This document shows, in pieces, positions 22,787 to 34,734 of a stretch of DNA of 64,000 nucleotides (position 1 is its first letter; each line of letters starts with the position of its first letter). The notes under the pieces are model-generated. The model was not told where the DNA came from and did not search any database. It saw only the letters and a program-made list of their open reading frames with translations. The stretch covers positions 185,669 to 249,668 of the forward strand of contig VZRS01007510.1 of NCBI GenBank assembly GCA_013398055.1. Direction: 5' to 3'. This DNA comes from Ifrita kowaldi. Its lineage: Eukaryota; Chordata; Aves; Passeriformes; Cinclosomatidae. The translations under genes and the position numbers were made by a program.

Positions 22787-25484
22787 CTAGAGATGGAGCC
22801 ATCGTTGCCATGGGGTTGGTGGGATCAAGCTGGAACCCCCCCATCATGAACTGTGCATCTGAGGAAGTGCTGTCCATCTTCAAGTTGGGAAGGTTCATGT
22901 TCTGTGCCAGGTAGTACTGGTAGAGCTCGGCCTCGGCAGGGGACGGCAGGCTGCCGAGGCCCAGGTGCCGGTTATGCTGGATTTGGGACATGTTTTGCTG
23001 AAGCAGCATCATATTGTGCATGTGCTTCTCACTGGTCATGTGAATCCGAAGGTTTCTAGCTACGTTGGTCTCATAGTCGCACACCTCGCACCGCCATGTA
23101 GGTTTGGTTTTTGGTTTGGTGGGGGAGGGAGCCCCACAGGTGCTACCGATGTTGGCGGCGGCGGCTGCTGCAGCGGCAGCGGCCGCCGCAGCTGCCCCCG
23201 CGGTGTGGCTGAAGACTTGCTCTCCCCCTCCGTTCTGCAGGTTCTGCATGTTGTTGAGATGCTTGTCGGACTGCATATGAATACTGAGGTTGCCTTTGGT
23301 AGTTGTGGAGTAGTTACAGACCTCGCAGCGGAAGGGCTTGTAACCACAGGTGTAGCTCTCGCCCCGCGCCAGCCGCGGGTGCGGCTGCCCGCTCTTGCAG
23401 TAGACGCAGGAGCCACCCGGCTCAGGATGTTTCTCCTTCATGTGCGCCTCAAGCGTCTGCTGGTACTTGTAGTGCCAATTGCACTTGGGACACTTGAGTG
23501 TCTTACATGAGTTGCGAGAATGCATCATAGTCATGTGGCCACCCAGCGACCGCGAGGAGCCCAGGACCGTGTCGCACTTTGGGCACTCCACGCCGCTCCC
23601 CGAGGGGCACTCCCCACCCCCAAGTTCACAGAGGGGGCCAGCATGCTGGTGATGGGAGATGTAGCTCCCGTCCTCGCCCTCTGCACTCTCATTTGGTTCT
23701 GGTGCTGTGGCATTGTCTTTATTGGCACTTTCATCGATAAAGTCCAGCCTCCTGCTGCCCTCGGCCACGCTGGCTCCGCCGCCCTCATTGTTAAAGCTTA
23801 AGTGATTCCTCCTGTTTGCACCATCAAAGACAAAGGAAGAAGCAGAATTAGAACTAGTAGAAGCCGTGCCCCGCGACAGGGTCTGGAGCACGTTAGGCAT
23901 TAAGGGAGAGTTAGAAATGCTTTGGTTTGAGAGAGCAAGGTCCTTTTTGCTGCTGCCACTGCCTGCCACAGCCCCAACATCCTCCTGGGGCCGGTCCTCC
24001 AGTTCATCCTCCAACTCGTTTGGAAATAGTCCTTTGCAACCCTCATCATCCTCATCTTCTTCCTCTTCCTCCTCTTCCTCTTCCTCCTCTTCCTCTTCCA
24101 CATCCTCCTCCTCCTCCTCTTCCACCTCCTCGGCCGGCTCCACCTTTTCCGAGAGGCTGTCCTGGTCGTCCCCCTCTTGCTTCTCCCCCTCTGCCACCCC
24201 AGGGTCCTTCCCCTCCGAGGATTTGGTGGGACTGGAAGCCAGCGGGCCCAGGGGGACTGAGGTAATGGGAGTCTTCAGCGCTGAGCTGGTCAGCCCACCC
24301 AGGTTGAGGAGTGCACTGGGGGCCAGGACACCCGCGGCTGGCGGCGGCTCAGCTCCACCGGCCGCCCCGGCCTGGAGGGCCTGCTCACCTTCCATGCAAA
24401 TGCCACTGAATTTACCATAAAAACTGTGCCCAGGGCCCATGAGGTTAGCTGCGGAAACAAGAGGGTGCTGAAAGGTTTTGTTTTTTGGTTCCAGAAAGCT
24501 GACAAGGGGTTCCTTGTCTTTGCCTATCCCTTGGATGATAGCGGAGATGTTCTTATTGCTAAGAATTTTCCGCTCCTCCTCACTCAGAGTCATTCGGTGG
24601 TCGTGCACGGCATGGGTCACGAACGAGCGGACATACCCAAAGGAGAGCTTGCACAAGAAACACATCAGGATGGGCTTCCTCTTCCCATAGAGCACAAAGC
24701 CATCGAATTTGGACAGGTCCACATTGTTGGGAACATCTTTGGATACGCAGGAGCTTTTGGCAGAACCGTCGCTGTTCAGGTAATCCTTGTTGCTTTTGTG
24801 TCGCACATCGAAGACGCGGAAGCTGTGCAGGACGGGGCTGATGCCCGCCAGGGCTGAGGTATTCGGGAAGGCCTGGTCTGAGCCCTCAAACCACTTCCCG
24901 AAGGATGAGGCTATGTGGAAGGTGTTGATGATCTGTGGGTAGACGGGAGCGGCGGCAGAGGGCTCTCCCTGCTTGGGCAGAGAGTTCGGGAGCAGCGAGG
25001 GGAGAGTCCCGCTGCCGCCGGCACCCCCGCTTTGCACCAGCTGGCTGAGGCTCTCCACGATGTAGGCCGAGCCGTCGGGCTGGTAGACGATCTCGCCGGC
25101 CAGGTTCTCCACGTCGCTCTCCTCCTCGCCGTCCTCGCTGCTCTCGCTCCCGCTCTCCCCCCGCAGCGGCGGGGGCGGGCGGGCGCCGGCGCAGCGGTGC
25201 TCCATGTAGCTCTGCAGGCCGGCGAAGGAGGCCGCGCACTGCCCGCAGCTCCCCTCCTTGCCCGCGGGCTCGGCGCCGGGACCCGCCGCGCTGCTCTCGG
25301 GGACGCGCTCGGGGAAGGGGACCCTCAGGCCGTCCAGGGGGCTGCAGCTCTCCGCCGTGGGCTGCTCCATGCTGCCGGCCGGGTCAGGGAGGTGGGCGCT
25401 GTTGAGATCAGTCCATTGCTGGTGCTGAGGAATGCCGCACCCATTGTCCTTCCCGGGGATGACGGGCGAGTCACAGCCTTCCAT
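22787..25484 (-). CDS. ZFHX3: ZFHX3 first coding exon (exon 2), residues 1-899 plus first base of codon 900
   Basis: This encodes the N-terminus of zinc finger homeobox protein 3 (ATBF1), a very large nuclear transcription factor acting in neuronal differentiation, muscle and circadian (SCN) gene control and as a growth suppressor. The opening residues MEGCDSPV, the GCGIPQHQQW segment and the block at about 215-340 match the family almost residue for residue (recalled human protein). Zinc-finger pairs seen: an atypical Cys80/Cys83/His96/Cys98; Cys275/Cys278/His291/His296; Cys634/Cys637/His650/His655; Cys665/Cys668/His681/His686; Cys720/Cys723/His736/His742; Cys799/Cys802/His815/His821. An acidic Glu-rich run lies at about 452-480 and a 14-Ala run at 764-777. 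The ATG has a strong Kozak context (G at -3, G at +4). The exon ends CTA G followed by donor GTGAGG (22781-22786), so the intron is phase 1. The open frame continues 11 residues into the intron, which is not coding. The homeodomains are outside the window. Confidence 0.98.
23156..23197 (-). repeat. Poly-alanine run (14 Ala) in ZFHX3
   Basis: Fourteen consecutive Ala codons (residues 764-777) lie between the finger at 720-742 and the finger at 799-821. All four GCN codons are used, so this is not a pure trinucleotide repeat and is likely fairly stable. The human protein has an Ala run at the same position, broken by Val as I recall it. Confidence 0.9.
24052..24126 (-). repeat. Glu-coding purine repeat inside ZFHX3 exon 2
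   Basis: The + strand is nearly pure pyrimidine here: unbroken at 24055-24099 and 24103-24123. On the coding strand this gives a run of GAA/GAG codons (about residues 452-480, longest uninterrupted Glu run about 14) interrupted by Asp and Val. Human ZFHX3 has an acidic run at the same place (recalled), so the tract is a family feature whose length is free to vary. Confidence 0.85.
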
Positions 25485-25509
25485 GGCAGGGCCGGCACGG
25501 AGCGCTCAT
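25471..25509 (-). other. Short upstream ORF overlapping the ZFHX3 start codon
   Basis: On the minus strand an ATG at 25509-25507 begins a 12-codon frame (MSAPCRPCHGRL) ending in TGA at 25473-25471. It lies 25 nt upstream of the main ATG, is out of frame, and overlaps the first 14 bases of the coding sequence. Its context is fair (G at -3, A at +4). Ribosomes starting here would pass the main start in the wrong frame, so it could reduce ZFHX3 translation. The open frame is seen directly. Whether it is translated is inference, and it depends on exon 2 being reached by the splice site at 25531. Confidence 0.5.
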
Positions 25510-25530
25510 TGCACCCGGTACGGCTCGGAC
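25485..25530 (-). other. ZFHX3: ZFHX3 5' untranslated part of exon 2
   Basis: These 46 nt lie between the exon 2 acceptor and the start codon. The acceptor on the minus strand is CTCTCTCCTCTCC, CATCTG, then CAG, with branch-point-like CTGAC at 25562-25566. This placement agrees with ZFHX3 having a non-coding first exon (family knowledge). The leader contains an upstream ATG at 25507-25509 that is out of frame with the main start (separate entry). Confidence 0.85.
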
Positions 25531-27599
25531 CTGCAGATGGGGAGAGGAGAGAGGCAGGTGAGTCAGGGGGTGCCCGTAAAGATCCCACCACCACAAGAGC
25601 TGCTGACCCTGCTCCTCAGGACCAAAGTGGGGGCTGGCGTGCCAAGACGGGCTCCAGGGACAGCCAGCCCAGCCTTGGAGAACGCACTGCTGGGAATGAG
25701 CAATGGAAACATGTTGGCAGCAGCAATGCAAGAGGCAAACTGAAGGGGCCTGGAAGGTGGCAAAAATCTCCTTAACATCTTTCCTAAAGGGAGCTAGCAG
25801 GAAGATTGTAGGACCTGCACTGTCACCCCCAAGGCCTTCGGGCTTCAGAAAACAAACAAAATCATCATGGGAAAGCTTGTGACAGAAACAAGACACAGCA
25901 ACAAAACAGTTCTGCGGCTTTACAACTTGGTAAAACTCGTATTCTCTGGCTCCCGCTAAGGCAGATGCTGTTCTTCTGGGTGTTACCCTTCTGCTAATGG
26001 CTTGAGAAGCACAGACCCAGCGCTACCACACACGTACCTCAATGGAAGACCACGGTACCCAGAGCAACTCCCAGCGATTTTGGAGTAACAGCGCTCAGAA
26101 TGTACAGGAGACATAACTGCTCTGTTCTGGACAGAGTTTAAAGACAGAGATGTCAGGAGAGAAACCAAACAGGAAATTCCAGATCTGACAAGGGTGCATC
26201 CTGGGGATTGGAAAGCGGTCAGCCCACCATGCTCCAGGAAGCTCCCGGAGATCCCGCAGGGCACAGCCTCTGCACACAGACTGCTTCCTCTCACCCCGGA
26301 GACAAACGGTGGGTGCGGGTCCTAGAAGAGGAGGACACCCTTCTCACTACTTCCATTCCACCAAATCAGCGCGACTGGAGGATTCCCACCAACCGCCAGG
26401 CAGTCAGCGGGCCTGGCCTGCTGACCACGGCCGACATCCAGGGCCCCCCGTCATCGTGACCCCCTTTGCTGCATCCGGTCAACAACTCCAACACTGCAAT
26501 CCTAACGGAGCCCTCTTCAGCTCATACAGAAAGCATGAAGAAAACTGGAAACCTGCCAAAGAAGACATGAGCAGCTGCAAAGCAGGTGATGTGCCGCAGC
26601 AGCACCGTGTGAACTACCTGAATTAGTTCAAGGAAAAGAAAACGGAGTGACATTCAACGTTTTTTTTCTGGTTTCACTATCTCCCAGTTTATTTTCCTTT
26701 ACTATACAAAGCCATCCACACTTCCGCTGACTTCTCTAATGTGTTTGTACTTTCCTTTTACATTTTACTTCTGGTGAAGCTCAAAGAAAAAGCATTTAAA
26801 ACTACCACTGAAGGCAAAGTAAAACTCTCAAAGCCCATGTGCAAGGATACCTGCAGAAGGACACGCAGCAGCAACGGAGACACCATCCAACGTGTTCACA
26901 CACAACATTACTCTACAGCACCTCCAGTCTCACCTTGCCTGGATTCTATGCCATATATAGCTGCCTCTGCAGTTGCCCTGGGAATAAACAGATTTGCTCT
27001 GCAGCAACAGTAATCTGGTGCACTGAGCAGAACAAGAAGGAAGAGCAGAATCCTGCTGCCAAGAGGCGCTGGGTTCCTAGTCAGCCAGTTTTGTTCCCCT
27101 AGCCTAAAATAAGCTCCAGCCATGTAACGGCTCCTACTGCATCAGCTCTCTCCCTGGAACATTTGTCCTTATCTGTGTGTTTTCCTTAAACTGATCCCAG
27201 ATCCTTCTGTGTTGAGGCTGCACATTCACCTTCCCACAACACGCCTTCTCTCTCCCTTTTCACTGCTACTTCCGCACTGGCAACTGCAATCCAAATTGAA
27301 CCAACACAGGTTCATACAGGGAAAATGAGGAAAAAGAAACTCCGTAAGCCTCGCACTTTTGCCAAGTGAAGTTTCAGGAATATCTATGCAGACTTCAAAG
27401 CGCAACATGGAATGACAACACCCTACCAATTCTTTTAGACACGGAGCATTGTGCGGGCCAGCAGAGCCACTCCCGGCACACACAGCCAGGTGAGACACAG
27501 GCAGGGTCAGAGCGGTTCTGCCATCAAGAACTCCTGACTGGCAGGAGATGCCTGACTGACAGCCAGGCTGGAAGGGTTAGCAGGGCTGGAGGGGCGGGA

Positions 27600-27860
27600 G
27601 GGTTAACAGCCTGATTGGAAAATCAATGTAATAAATGCTTGGTAAGTTACAGGAACATGCGGGAAGAGGAGGCCGCGATTGATAAAGGACTGCAGCTTTG
27701 ATGCTGCACTGGGGACTTGTTTATTGACAGGAAAGCCAATCTCTCTCCCGGCCCGGCCAGGCAGACCCGCACGCTCCAATTAATTGGTGGGCTTTTCTGC
27801 CTTGGCTTGCTTTAACAGCTCTCCCCCACTCACTCCAAGTTAACCAGCTCAAGATGTGCT
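27600..27860. promoter_or_regulatory. Candidate enhancer with CCAATTAATTGG palindrome
   Basis: A perfect 12-bp palindrome CCAATTAATTGG (27776-27787) combines two CCAAT words with a TAATTA homeodomain core. Upstream are CTGATTGGAAAATCAATG (27611-27628), GCGATTGATAAAGG and TTTATTGACAGG, which resemble CCAAT, GATA and PBX/HOX sites. The patch lies 2.1 kb upstream of exon 2. Confidence 0.38.
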
Positions 27861-29054
27861 ACGCCAAAGGAATCTTCTCTCCTCTCCCTTTCCTCAACAC
27901 AGTTGAGCCCTTACAGGGCATGTGGAAAAACCCAGAGCCAAAATGGCCAGCCCAAGCCCCAGACACAAGCTGAGCCCCTGCACAAGCTCAAGCTCTTCTG
28001 ATGGTTCAGTCACCATCACAGCTGTTCCTGAAGGGAGCATGAGGCATGAAAATATTTGTTTCTGTTCACGCAGAAGCTGCAGGAATCATCTCTTGAAACT
28101 GAGAACAGCAATTTCCTTGCTAAAGCAAACCAGGTTCTAAGCAGGAGCACAATGCAGTTATTAGTCCACTATTGGGCCCTGCATCTTCCACCACCCCAGA
28201 CTGCCCCTAGGCCACCTGTGTGGGGACACGGAGAGCTCAGATGGACAGACAGACATGGTGTGCTCCACACCTCTCATTCGCTCCCCCTGCCGCCCTCTCT
28301 GCTCTGTTTATCAGCCAGTCAATAAGAAAAGGTAGTTCTTACTTAAGGAGGCAGAAGTCAACTCGTCAGGTCGATCAGCACTCTGTCTGTAAACATGGTT
28401 TCCCGTAAAATCAATGAACTCCAGTTACAGAGAACAGCCTGAGCGCCAGAGGCTCCGGGCTCTCACACCGCCCCAGCTGCAAAGAAGGGCTCTCCTGGTC
28501 CCTTCTGCAGCCTCACATCCCACCACTGCCATGCCCACCTTGCCTCTGGCCCACGGCCCGTCCAAGCCCCTGCCCCTTCCTCACAGCACCACTGCATCTC
28601 ACAGCCCCTTGGAGCCGATGTGGGCCCAGCCAGGGCAGCGCAGGCACCCCGGCAGCCCGGAGCGGAGCTGTGCCTGGGTGGCAGGCGCAGGTGACAGCAC
28701 AGCACTGTGTGCCCCACGCTTGTGCCGCGTTCCCACCAGCCGGGCCCGCAGCTGGCAGCCACGCCGTGCAGGACACGCACGGAGTCGATGCCTGCGGCCC
28801 CTCTGCCATCTCCGTCCAGCCCCCAGCCCCATCCTCACAGGGACAGACATTCCATCTTCCAGCAACGCTCCCACCGAGGAGCGGCTGGTGCTAAAGCAAC
28901 ACCCTGCAACCCCCGGCAAGCTGGGGGCTCCTGGGCACCCCCAGCCTGCGGCACCAGGCTGCTTCCTCCCCGGGGACGCTGGCAGCGGCGCGGGCAGCAG
29001 GGATGGAGCGGGAGGGAGGAGGGGGCTCCTGCTGTTGCCCAGGCTTCCCGAGAA

Positions 29055-29160
29055 TTAAATATGAACAGCCGTGCTGTGTAATTTTAAATTGTTAATTAGC
29101 ACAGGGTTAATTAGGCGGCCCTTTCACAAGAGGCTGTTTGGCAGTAAACCAAGACTAGAA
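29055..29160. promoter_or_regulatory. Candidate element with paired GTTAATTAG sites
   Basis: GTTAATTAG occurs at 29091-29099 and again at 29106-29114, the same face 15 bp apart, preceded by GTGTAATTTTAAATTG (29077-29092) and ATTAAATATG. These are strong homeodomain core sites. The block starts abruptly after GC-rich sequence that ends near 29050. Confidence 0.38.
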
Positions 29161-29661
29161 GCAATGAGGAAGGAGGAAAACAAAAGGAGAAAGCGACAGT
29201 GAGAAACTGTTCCCTCAGCTAATGACCCACATGGCACCATGGAAAAAAGGGCGCTGAGGACACGGAGAAGACACAAGCAGATGCATTACACCCACAGCCA
29301 TTACCTGGCCGACCGGACCCTGTAGGCTGCCCTCCCTCTGCCCAGCTGCATGGCACAGGGAAGAGCTCAGGCCCTCAGTCAGCTCCAGGATGCCAGTGGC
29401 TAAGGAAAACCAAAAGGGAGAGAGATGGAAGGACACGGACAGCACAGGACTAACGGCGCACTCAGACACTCTGCCCACACCCCTCCTCACACGCTCAGCC
29501 TGGCCTTCTGCAGCATCCTCGGAAGGACAGTGCCTGGCGAGTGTGGAGTCCAGGTCGGCCAAGAAGCTCCTGTCTCAGCAATGGCACTTGATGACACTTG
29601 TTCCAGCCTGAAAACTAGGGACGGACATACCAAAGGTGAGCGAGCAGCCAACTCAACTTCA

Positions 29662-29715
29662 CAGTCATAGAAACACGGAATAGCTTGGGAAGGGACCTTG
29701 GAGATCCCTGGGAAC
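29662..29715 (-). mobile_element. Very short CR1 3'-end fragment
   Basis: TCATAGAAACACGGAATAGC followed by TTGGGAAGGGACCTTGGAGA is recognisable as the terminal CR1 wording (TCATAGAAT-type repeat followed by the TTGGAAGGGACCTT block). The rest of the element is missing or unrecognisable. Confidence 0.7.
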
Positions 29716-31008
29716 AGGTATGCTCAAAGCTCCCGGGAGCAGGAGCCCAGGCGGGGGGTGCAAGGCAGTCACCGTGACCCTCTGAAGTGGTGACACAACG
29801 AATCTGGAGCATCAAAGCTTTCTGTGTCGCCTCCCCGCACCTGGCGTGCTACACAGCACTCGGGTAACACTGAGGAAATTGCAAATGGAAAGACATGATA
29901 AAAATAATTGCCTAGGATCAAGAATTCAAAAATTAAGGAAGAACAGAATGTATGTTGCCAAAGCAACTTTAATTTTGCTCCTTTATGCATATGAATTATG
30001 ATAGTGCCTGCAATTACGTGAGCACACGCTGCCTCACTTGGCAAGCAGGATGGTCACAGAAGAGGGTAAAACAAGGTGGCAAGAGCATGTTGTCACTTTA
30101 TGTGACTTCTACAGCAGCTGCTATCACACAAATATGTGAAGAGTTACTTCCTAGAATAGAAAGATCTTTTCAAATTTCCTCAGCAACGCTGGCTGGAGAT
30201 TCGAGTGGCAATACCAAGAGTTTCAATTCCCAGTTCCGTAAAATCCTTCTATCTTTTAAGTTAAACAGAAGACACGGATCCCAGCTCTCTCACATTCATT
30301 AAGGTGCCAGAAAGCAGCAAGATACCTGCCAGCCTAAGGGAAGTGCTGAGAACTCTGCAACAAGACTTGAGCTATTAGGATAAAATGGTACTTATGCGCC
30401 AAGACCTGAGCATAACAGGGAATGTGGATGCACAGTGTGAAGAATGATTCCTAGCTGGGGTTTTTCCGCCAGCATTTTACAACACCAGTGCCTTCGGATT
30501 CCTCTTATGCAATTCCTAACAAAAAAACCCCCCCTGAAAATACTTGTATGTATTTGCCAAGTTCAACATTTTATTGAAGAAATTACAAACTAATTTTTCC
30601 CTTTCACATAGCAAGTCATATTTTGCACCTCTCCAAGTGAGACCGAGCTGTGTTTTGGCACATGCCCCGATCACAGCGGAGTTGTCTCGCTGGCAAACAT
30701 GGTCTGACGAGCAAGATACCAGTCTTGCCAAATCCTGAACACCTCACATCTCTCTTCCTCTTTTGCAGTGAGGCTTTACCAACCAAAAGCCCAAGCTCAG
30801 TTCTGACTTTTTCCAGTGTTCTGCTGTGTGCCAGACTGTTTCCATCTGGACGCGTGGCCATGTCCAACGCCTCTGCAGCGGGAGAAGAATTAACAAGCCA
30901 GCCCTGCCTGCTGGTGGAAGAAGCATCCAAACAACATTGACCCATGGGTCCCAAAGAGTCTTGGGGCTGAAAATCCTCACAAGCCAGTTGGTTATCCTGA
31001 CAAAGCCA

Positions 31009-31225
31009 AGAATTCATACAATTGAAGAATCATTTGGGTTGGAAAAGACCCTTAAGAGCATCAAGTCTAAGCATTAACCCAGCACCACCAAGGCCACCAC
31101 TAACCTATGTCCCCAAATACCACATCTATACATCTTTTAAATCCCTCCCTGGGATGGTGACTATACCACTGCCCTAGGCAGCCTGTGCCAGTGCCTGACC
31201 ACCTTTTCAGTGAAAAAATTTTGCC
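31009..31225 (-). mobile_element. Older CR1 LINE 3' tail, 5'-truncated
   Basis: The + strand reads GAATCATTTGGGTTGGAAAA, then GACC...AAGTCTAAGCATTAACCCAG, CACCACCAAGGCCACCACTA and CCTGACCACCTTTTCAGTGA. This matches the antisense wording of an older CR1 subfamily. It is more diverged than the copy at 42941 and stops after the poly-A-like stretch near 31215. Confidence 0.88.
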
Positions 31226-33724
31226 TCTGTGGAAGTTCCTATGAACACTACGAGCTTTCCCCTCGGAGGGATTCTAGCCCATGGATCCTGAAGGGCCCAA
31301 GGTCCCAGAAGGGTATGACGTGGCACACAGTGGTCTACTGAAAGAAAAGATCCATCAGGCACCTCAAAAGGACAGGACAGTCCTCCCCCAGCAGGAAGAC
31401 AGCCCTGTGGAGGGATCGCCTCGGGCAGCGCTCCAGCCGACAGCGCAAGCGGCGCCGCTCTGTGCACGCGCGCTGGCACGGCCACGGTGCGAGAGCTGAC
31501 ACAGGGCTCACATCCACGGGCACAGCCGGCCCCTCAGATCTTCCTGGCATCATTAGCATAAACAGCTTTTCAAGCAGCAGGAAGCAAAGGAAACGCTGAA
31601 CAAAACAGGGCTGAAAGCTGCAGGGCTCAAGCACTTGGCGTGAAACTGAGAGAAAGGGGCTCCTTGAAAAGGTGAACCTTCCACATTATCCACATTTTCC
31701 CTCCGTCCTTCACACCAGCTAAAACTGAGCCAATGGGAGTAACACAAGTCAGGCAGCTTTTCAGAAGGCATTTTGTTATGAACTATTATTCCAAGTTTGC
31801 TGATCCCTTTGAGCCAGCTACTGCACTACACACAAAAATATTTATCTAATCTTCAGCCTGCTGCCATTGAGAGTGGAGTGATCCCAAGAAGGGCCGGAAG
31901 GCTTTCCGTGAGCAGCTGGGGACAAGAGCACTTATTCCTTCAGGAGATTCTTAGCACTAAGAATATTTTGCAGCAGAGGTAAGCTGGCTTCAGTCACATT
32001 TCTCTCTACACAGCAAACTGAAGCACTTGCTTAGCCCATACATGACAGGGCATTCACATGCCCCCAGGGCACCGAGTTTGTTCTCAGGTTCTGCAGGAAC
32101 TGCTCCTCTTGAGTAGAACACTACAGAAGTTCCAGGTTTTGTTTCAAAACGTCACACATCTCACAATTCTGCCGTTGCGCAATTCACCCCTTTGCTCCAA
32201 ACCCCAAACCTTTCCTGTTAAATGCTGTTACCAGCCTATGCTGCTGCATAAATAACTACATTTGCATCTGGTTTGCATTTTCAGTGCACCATTGTTGATC
32301 CAACTCCAAAACTAATCAAAGAGCTGCTGAGGACAAACTGCCTCACTGTCACACAGACCCCACAGCCCCCCAGGCTTCCCCAAGCCCCAGTGCCTCAGGA
32401 AGAGAGCCATGCTTGTCCCCCCATTTTGCCATGCTGCAGCTTGTGCTGTCCCCCCAGTGCCTGTCCAGTGGCTCACATACAGTTCCAGCTACCGCGGCTC
32501 TGTCTGGGCCCCGTGTCCTCCACGGTGGGCAGGAACATCCACAACACCTTGCACTGGGCAACCCCTACCCCCACCAAACCCCTGGTGATGCCTGTGAAGG
32601 GAGAAGTCCTGAAATGCTCTGAGTTTCCAGCCCTGCCACATGGCTTTGGGATCAGACACAGCCAAGCCTCCGTGGCCCAGCCAGAAGCGCTGCTGCTCCG
32701 CTGCCAGGCTGCGCTCCACAGCGATGCTCCACACGCGCAAAGAAACCCTGCCAATGCTCCTTCCTCCTACGGATTTACCCAAACAACATGTGCGCTCCAG
32801 ACTAGTGTCAAGGGCCAAGCCAAGGGTAAGAGTTAGACTCATAAGTCATGCAGATCTCCTCCGCCAGGGCTCGGATCCAGTCCTTGTTAGGAAGCAGACT
32901 CACTGCGACATTCTGGGCTCCGTTGCTCTTTCCCACCCTTTGGGAAAGCTGATGCTTTGGATCGGGAGAGCAGGCTCAGAGGTATTAGGTCATTCTGTAA
33001 CCATTCCACCGGCTGCTCAGACAAACACCGTGGCTGATACGTCAGCTCTGAACTACATACTGGGGTTGCACAGTCCCATCGCAAAGGTCACTGGGATGTC
33101 TGCTTACACCAGCCATTCACGTTTCCGTATAAACACCAGTTACAGACGTGTCACTGGAAGATAACACAAAAAAACCCCCCCTAAAACAGGTAAAGACACT
33201 TGCTGGTATAGCTGGGAAACTGCCTCATTTGGAGCATCGTTTAGGCCAACTTTTAGCAGATCCAAGTGGTCCCGTACTCCTGTAAACAGCATCCACATTT
33301 GCTGCTTCCAAAACAACACCCTGATCCAGACTTCATATACAGCCTAAGCATGTTCCTTATCTGGCCAAAATAAACTCTCCTGATCACAGCAACCATCAGG
33401 AGTCATCACCTATGGACCACCTGACAGCTCAAAGTCTCAAGTTCACGCTCTCAATGTGCACAGTGCACAGTCCCTCCATCAGCTGCTGCATCCCCGGTGC
33501 ACCTCAGAACCACCACCTGTGACACACTTAACCACCTCACTTGGGAGAGCTGACACAGATCCAGGTAAACGGGGATTCCAAAGGATGTGCCCGACGCATC
33601 TGCGCGCACTGCCAAGCCCGGTGAGCACCACACGGCAGCACACTGCGAGGGACACAGGCACCTTCAGAGGGGAGGGAGGAAGTTGCTACGCACACATCTC
33701 CAGACCTCCAGGACTGAAAGCGTT

Positions 33725-33930
33725 ACTCGGCTGCCTGGCCTCTTGCTAATTGTGGGTTTTATTTTTATTTCCTATTACCCTCTTGCACGCCTGATGAGAT
33801 TATCTTACCGGAACTGACACAGCTGGAGGCTGCAGCCATACATGGAGCCTCTCAGGAGGCAATGCAATTTTATTTTCATTGATCAGGAATCAGCAGGGCA
33901 GTAAATGATGGGAAATTCCATTAGGAGAAA
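33725..33930. promoter_or_regulatory. AT-rich candidate conserved element
   Basis: It contains TTGCTAATTGTGGG, GATGAGATTATCTTACC, GCAATGCAATTTTATTTTCA and GTAAATGATGGGAAATTCC in about 200 bp without repeats. GATA-like and TAAT-like words are dense. Inference from composition. Confidence 0.27.
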
Positions 33931-34734
33931 TACTGGGCCACAAGACCCAACTACCTAGGTACAACCAAATCCCAGAAAGTCCCATCCGTCCTCAAAGCCC
34001 CATCTGGATGCAGACAGCAAATCATCTTTCTTCCTCCCAAAATGGAGTCAGCTACTAACCTGATATTCCTAATTGCTGCCTGCGCTGCCAGAAGCGGAGG
34101 CAATGCTGTCAGAGCACCCCCAAGGGCTCACTTAGCCCAGACAGGGCCTTTGGTAGAGCCAGCAGTGCCCCGCTGCCCCAGCTCAGCCCAGCAGCTGCTG
34201 CAGGGCCAAGGCTGTTTCCCAGCATGTGCCCATTCCACAGTCTTTGTTCTCACAGGCCAGGCAGGTGTGAGTGGTGCCGGCATGCCAATGCCTCGGCCAG
34301 CCCCAGCAGAGCGAGGAGAAGCCAATGGGATGTCCAGTGCATGGTCCCATTTGGAGCCCAAAGCCCCAGTAAAGCATTACAGTGTCACTGCAGAGAGCAG
34401 CCCTCCTTCTCCTTCACTGTCTCGGGGCACACAGCAGTCTGGGAGCACACAGGGGTCTTAGGGAACCCCCCTTCTGACAGAGCACCACACCCCACACAAC
34501 ACTGTTACAAGCCCAAACTCCTCCGAGCCCGAACTGAGAACCGTATGCCAATCCTTCTATTTTAAACCCCCCCATACACAGGACACGCACTCAATCTCTC
34601 GCTCCTGGATCAAAATCCCACCCTTAGGCCTCTGATTCCAAGCTGGGTTTGCCCCATCCTGCTGTCTCTTGCTGCACACACGTGGCTGACAGGTGAGCCC
34701 TGAGCCCCCCGGCAGGACGGCCGGAGCCGCCGAC

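Noticed and set aside
24915..25775. Long + strand open frame (286 codons) antisense to ZFHX3 exon 2
   Set aside because: It mirrors GC-rich codon use of the minus-strand exon, runs past the exon into the intron, and resembles no known protein family.
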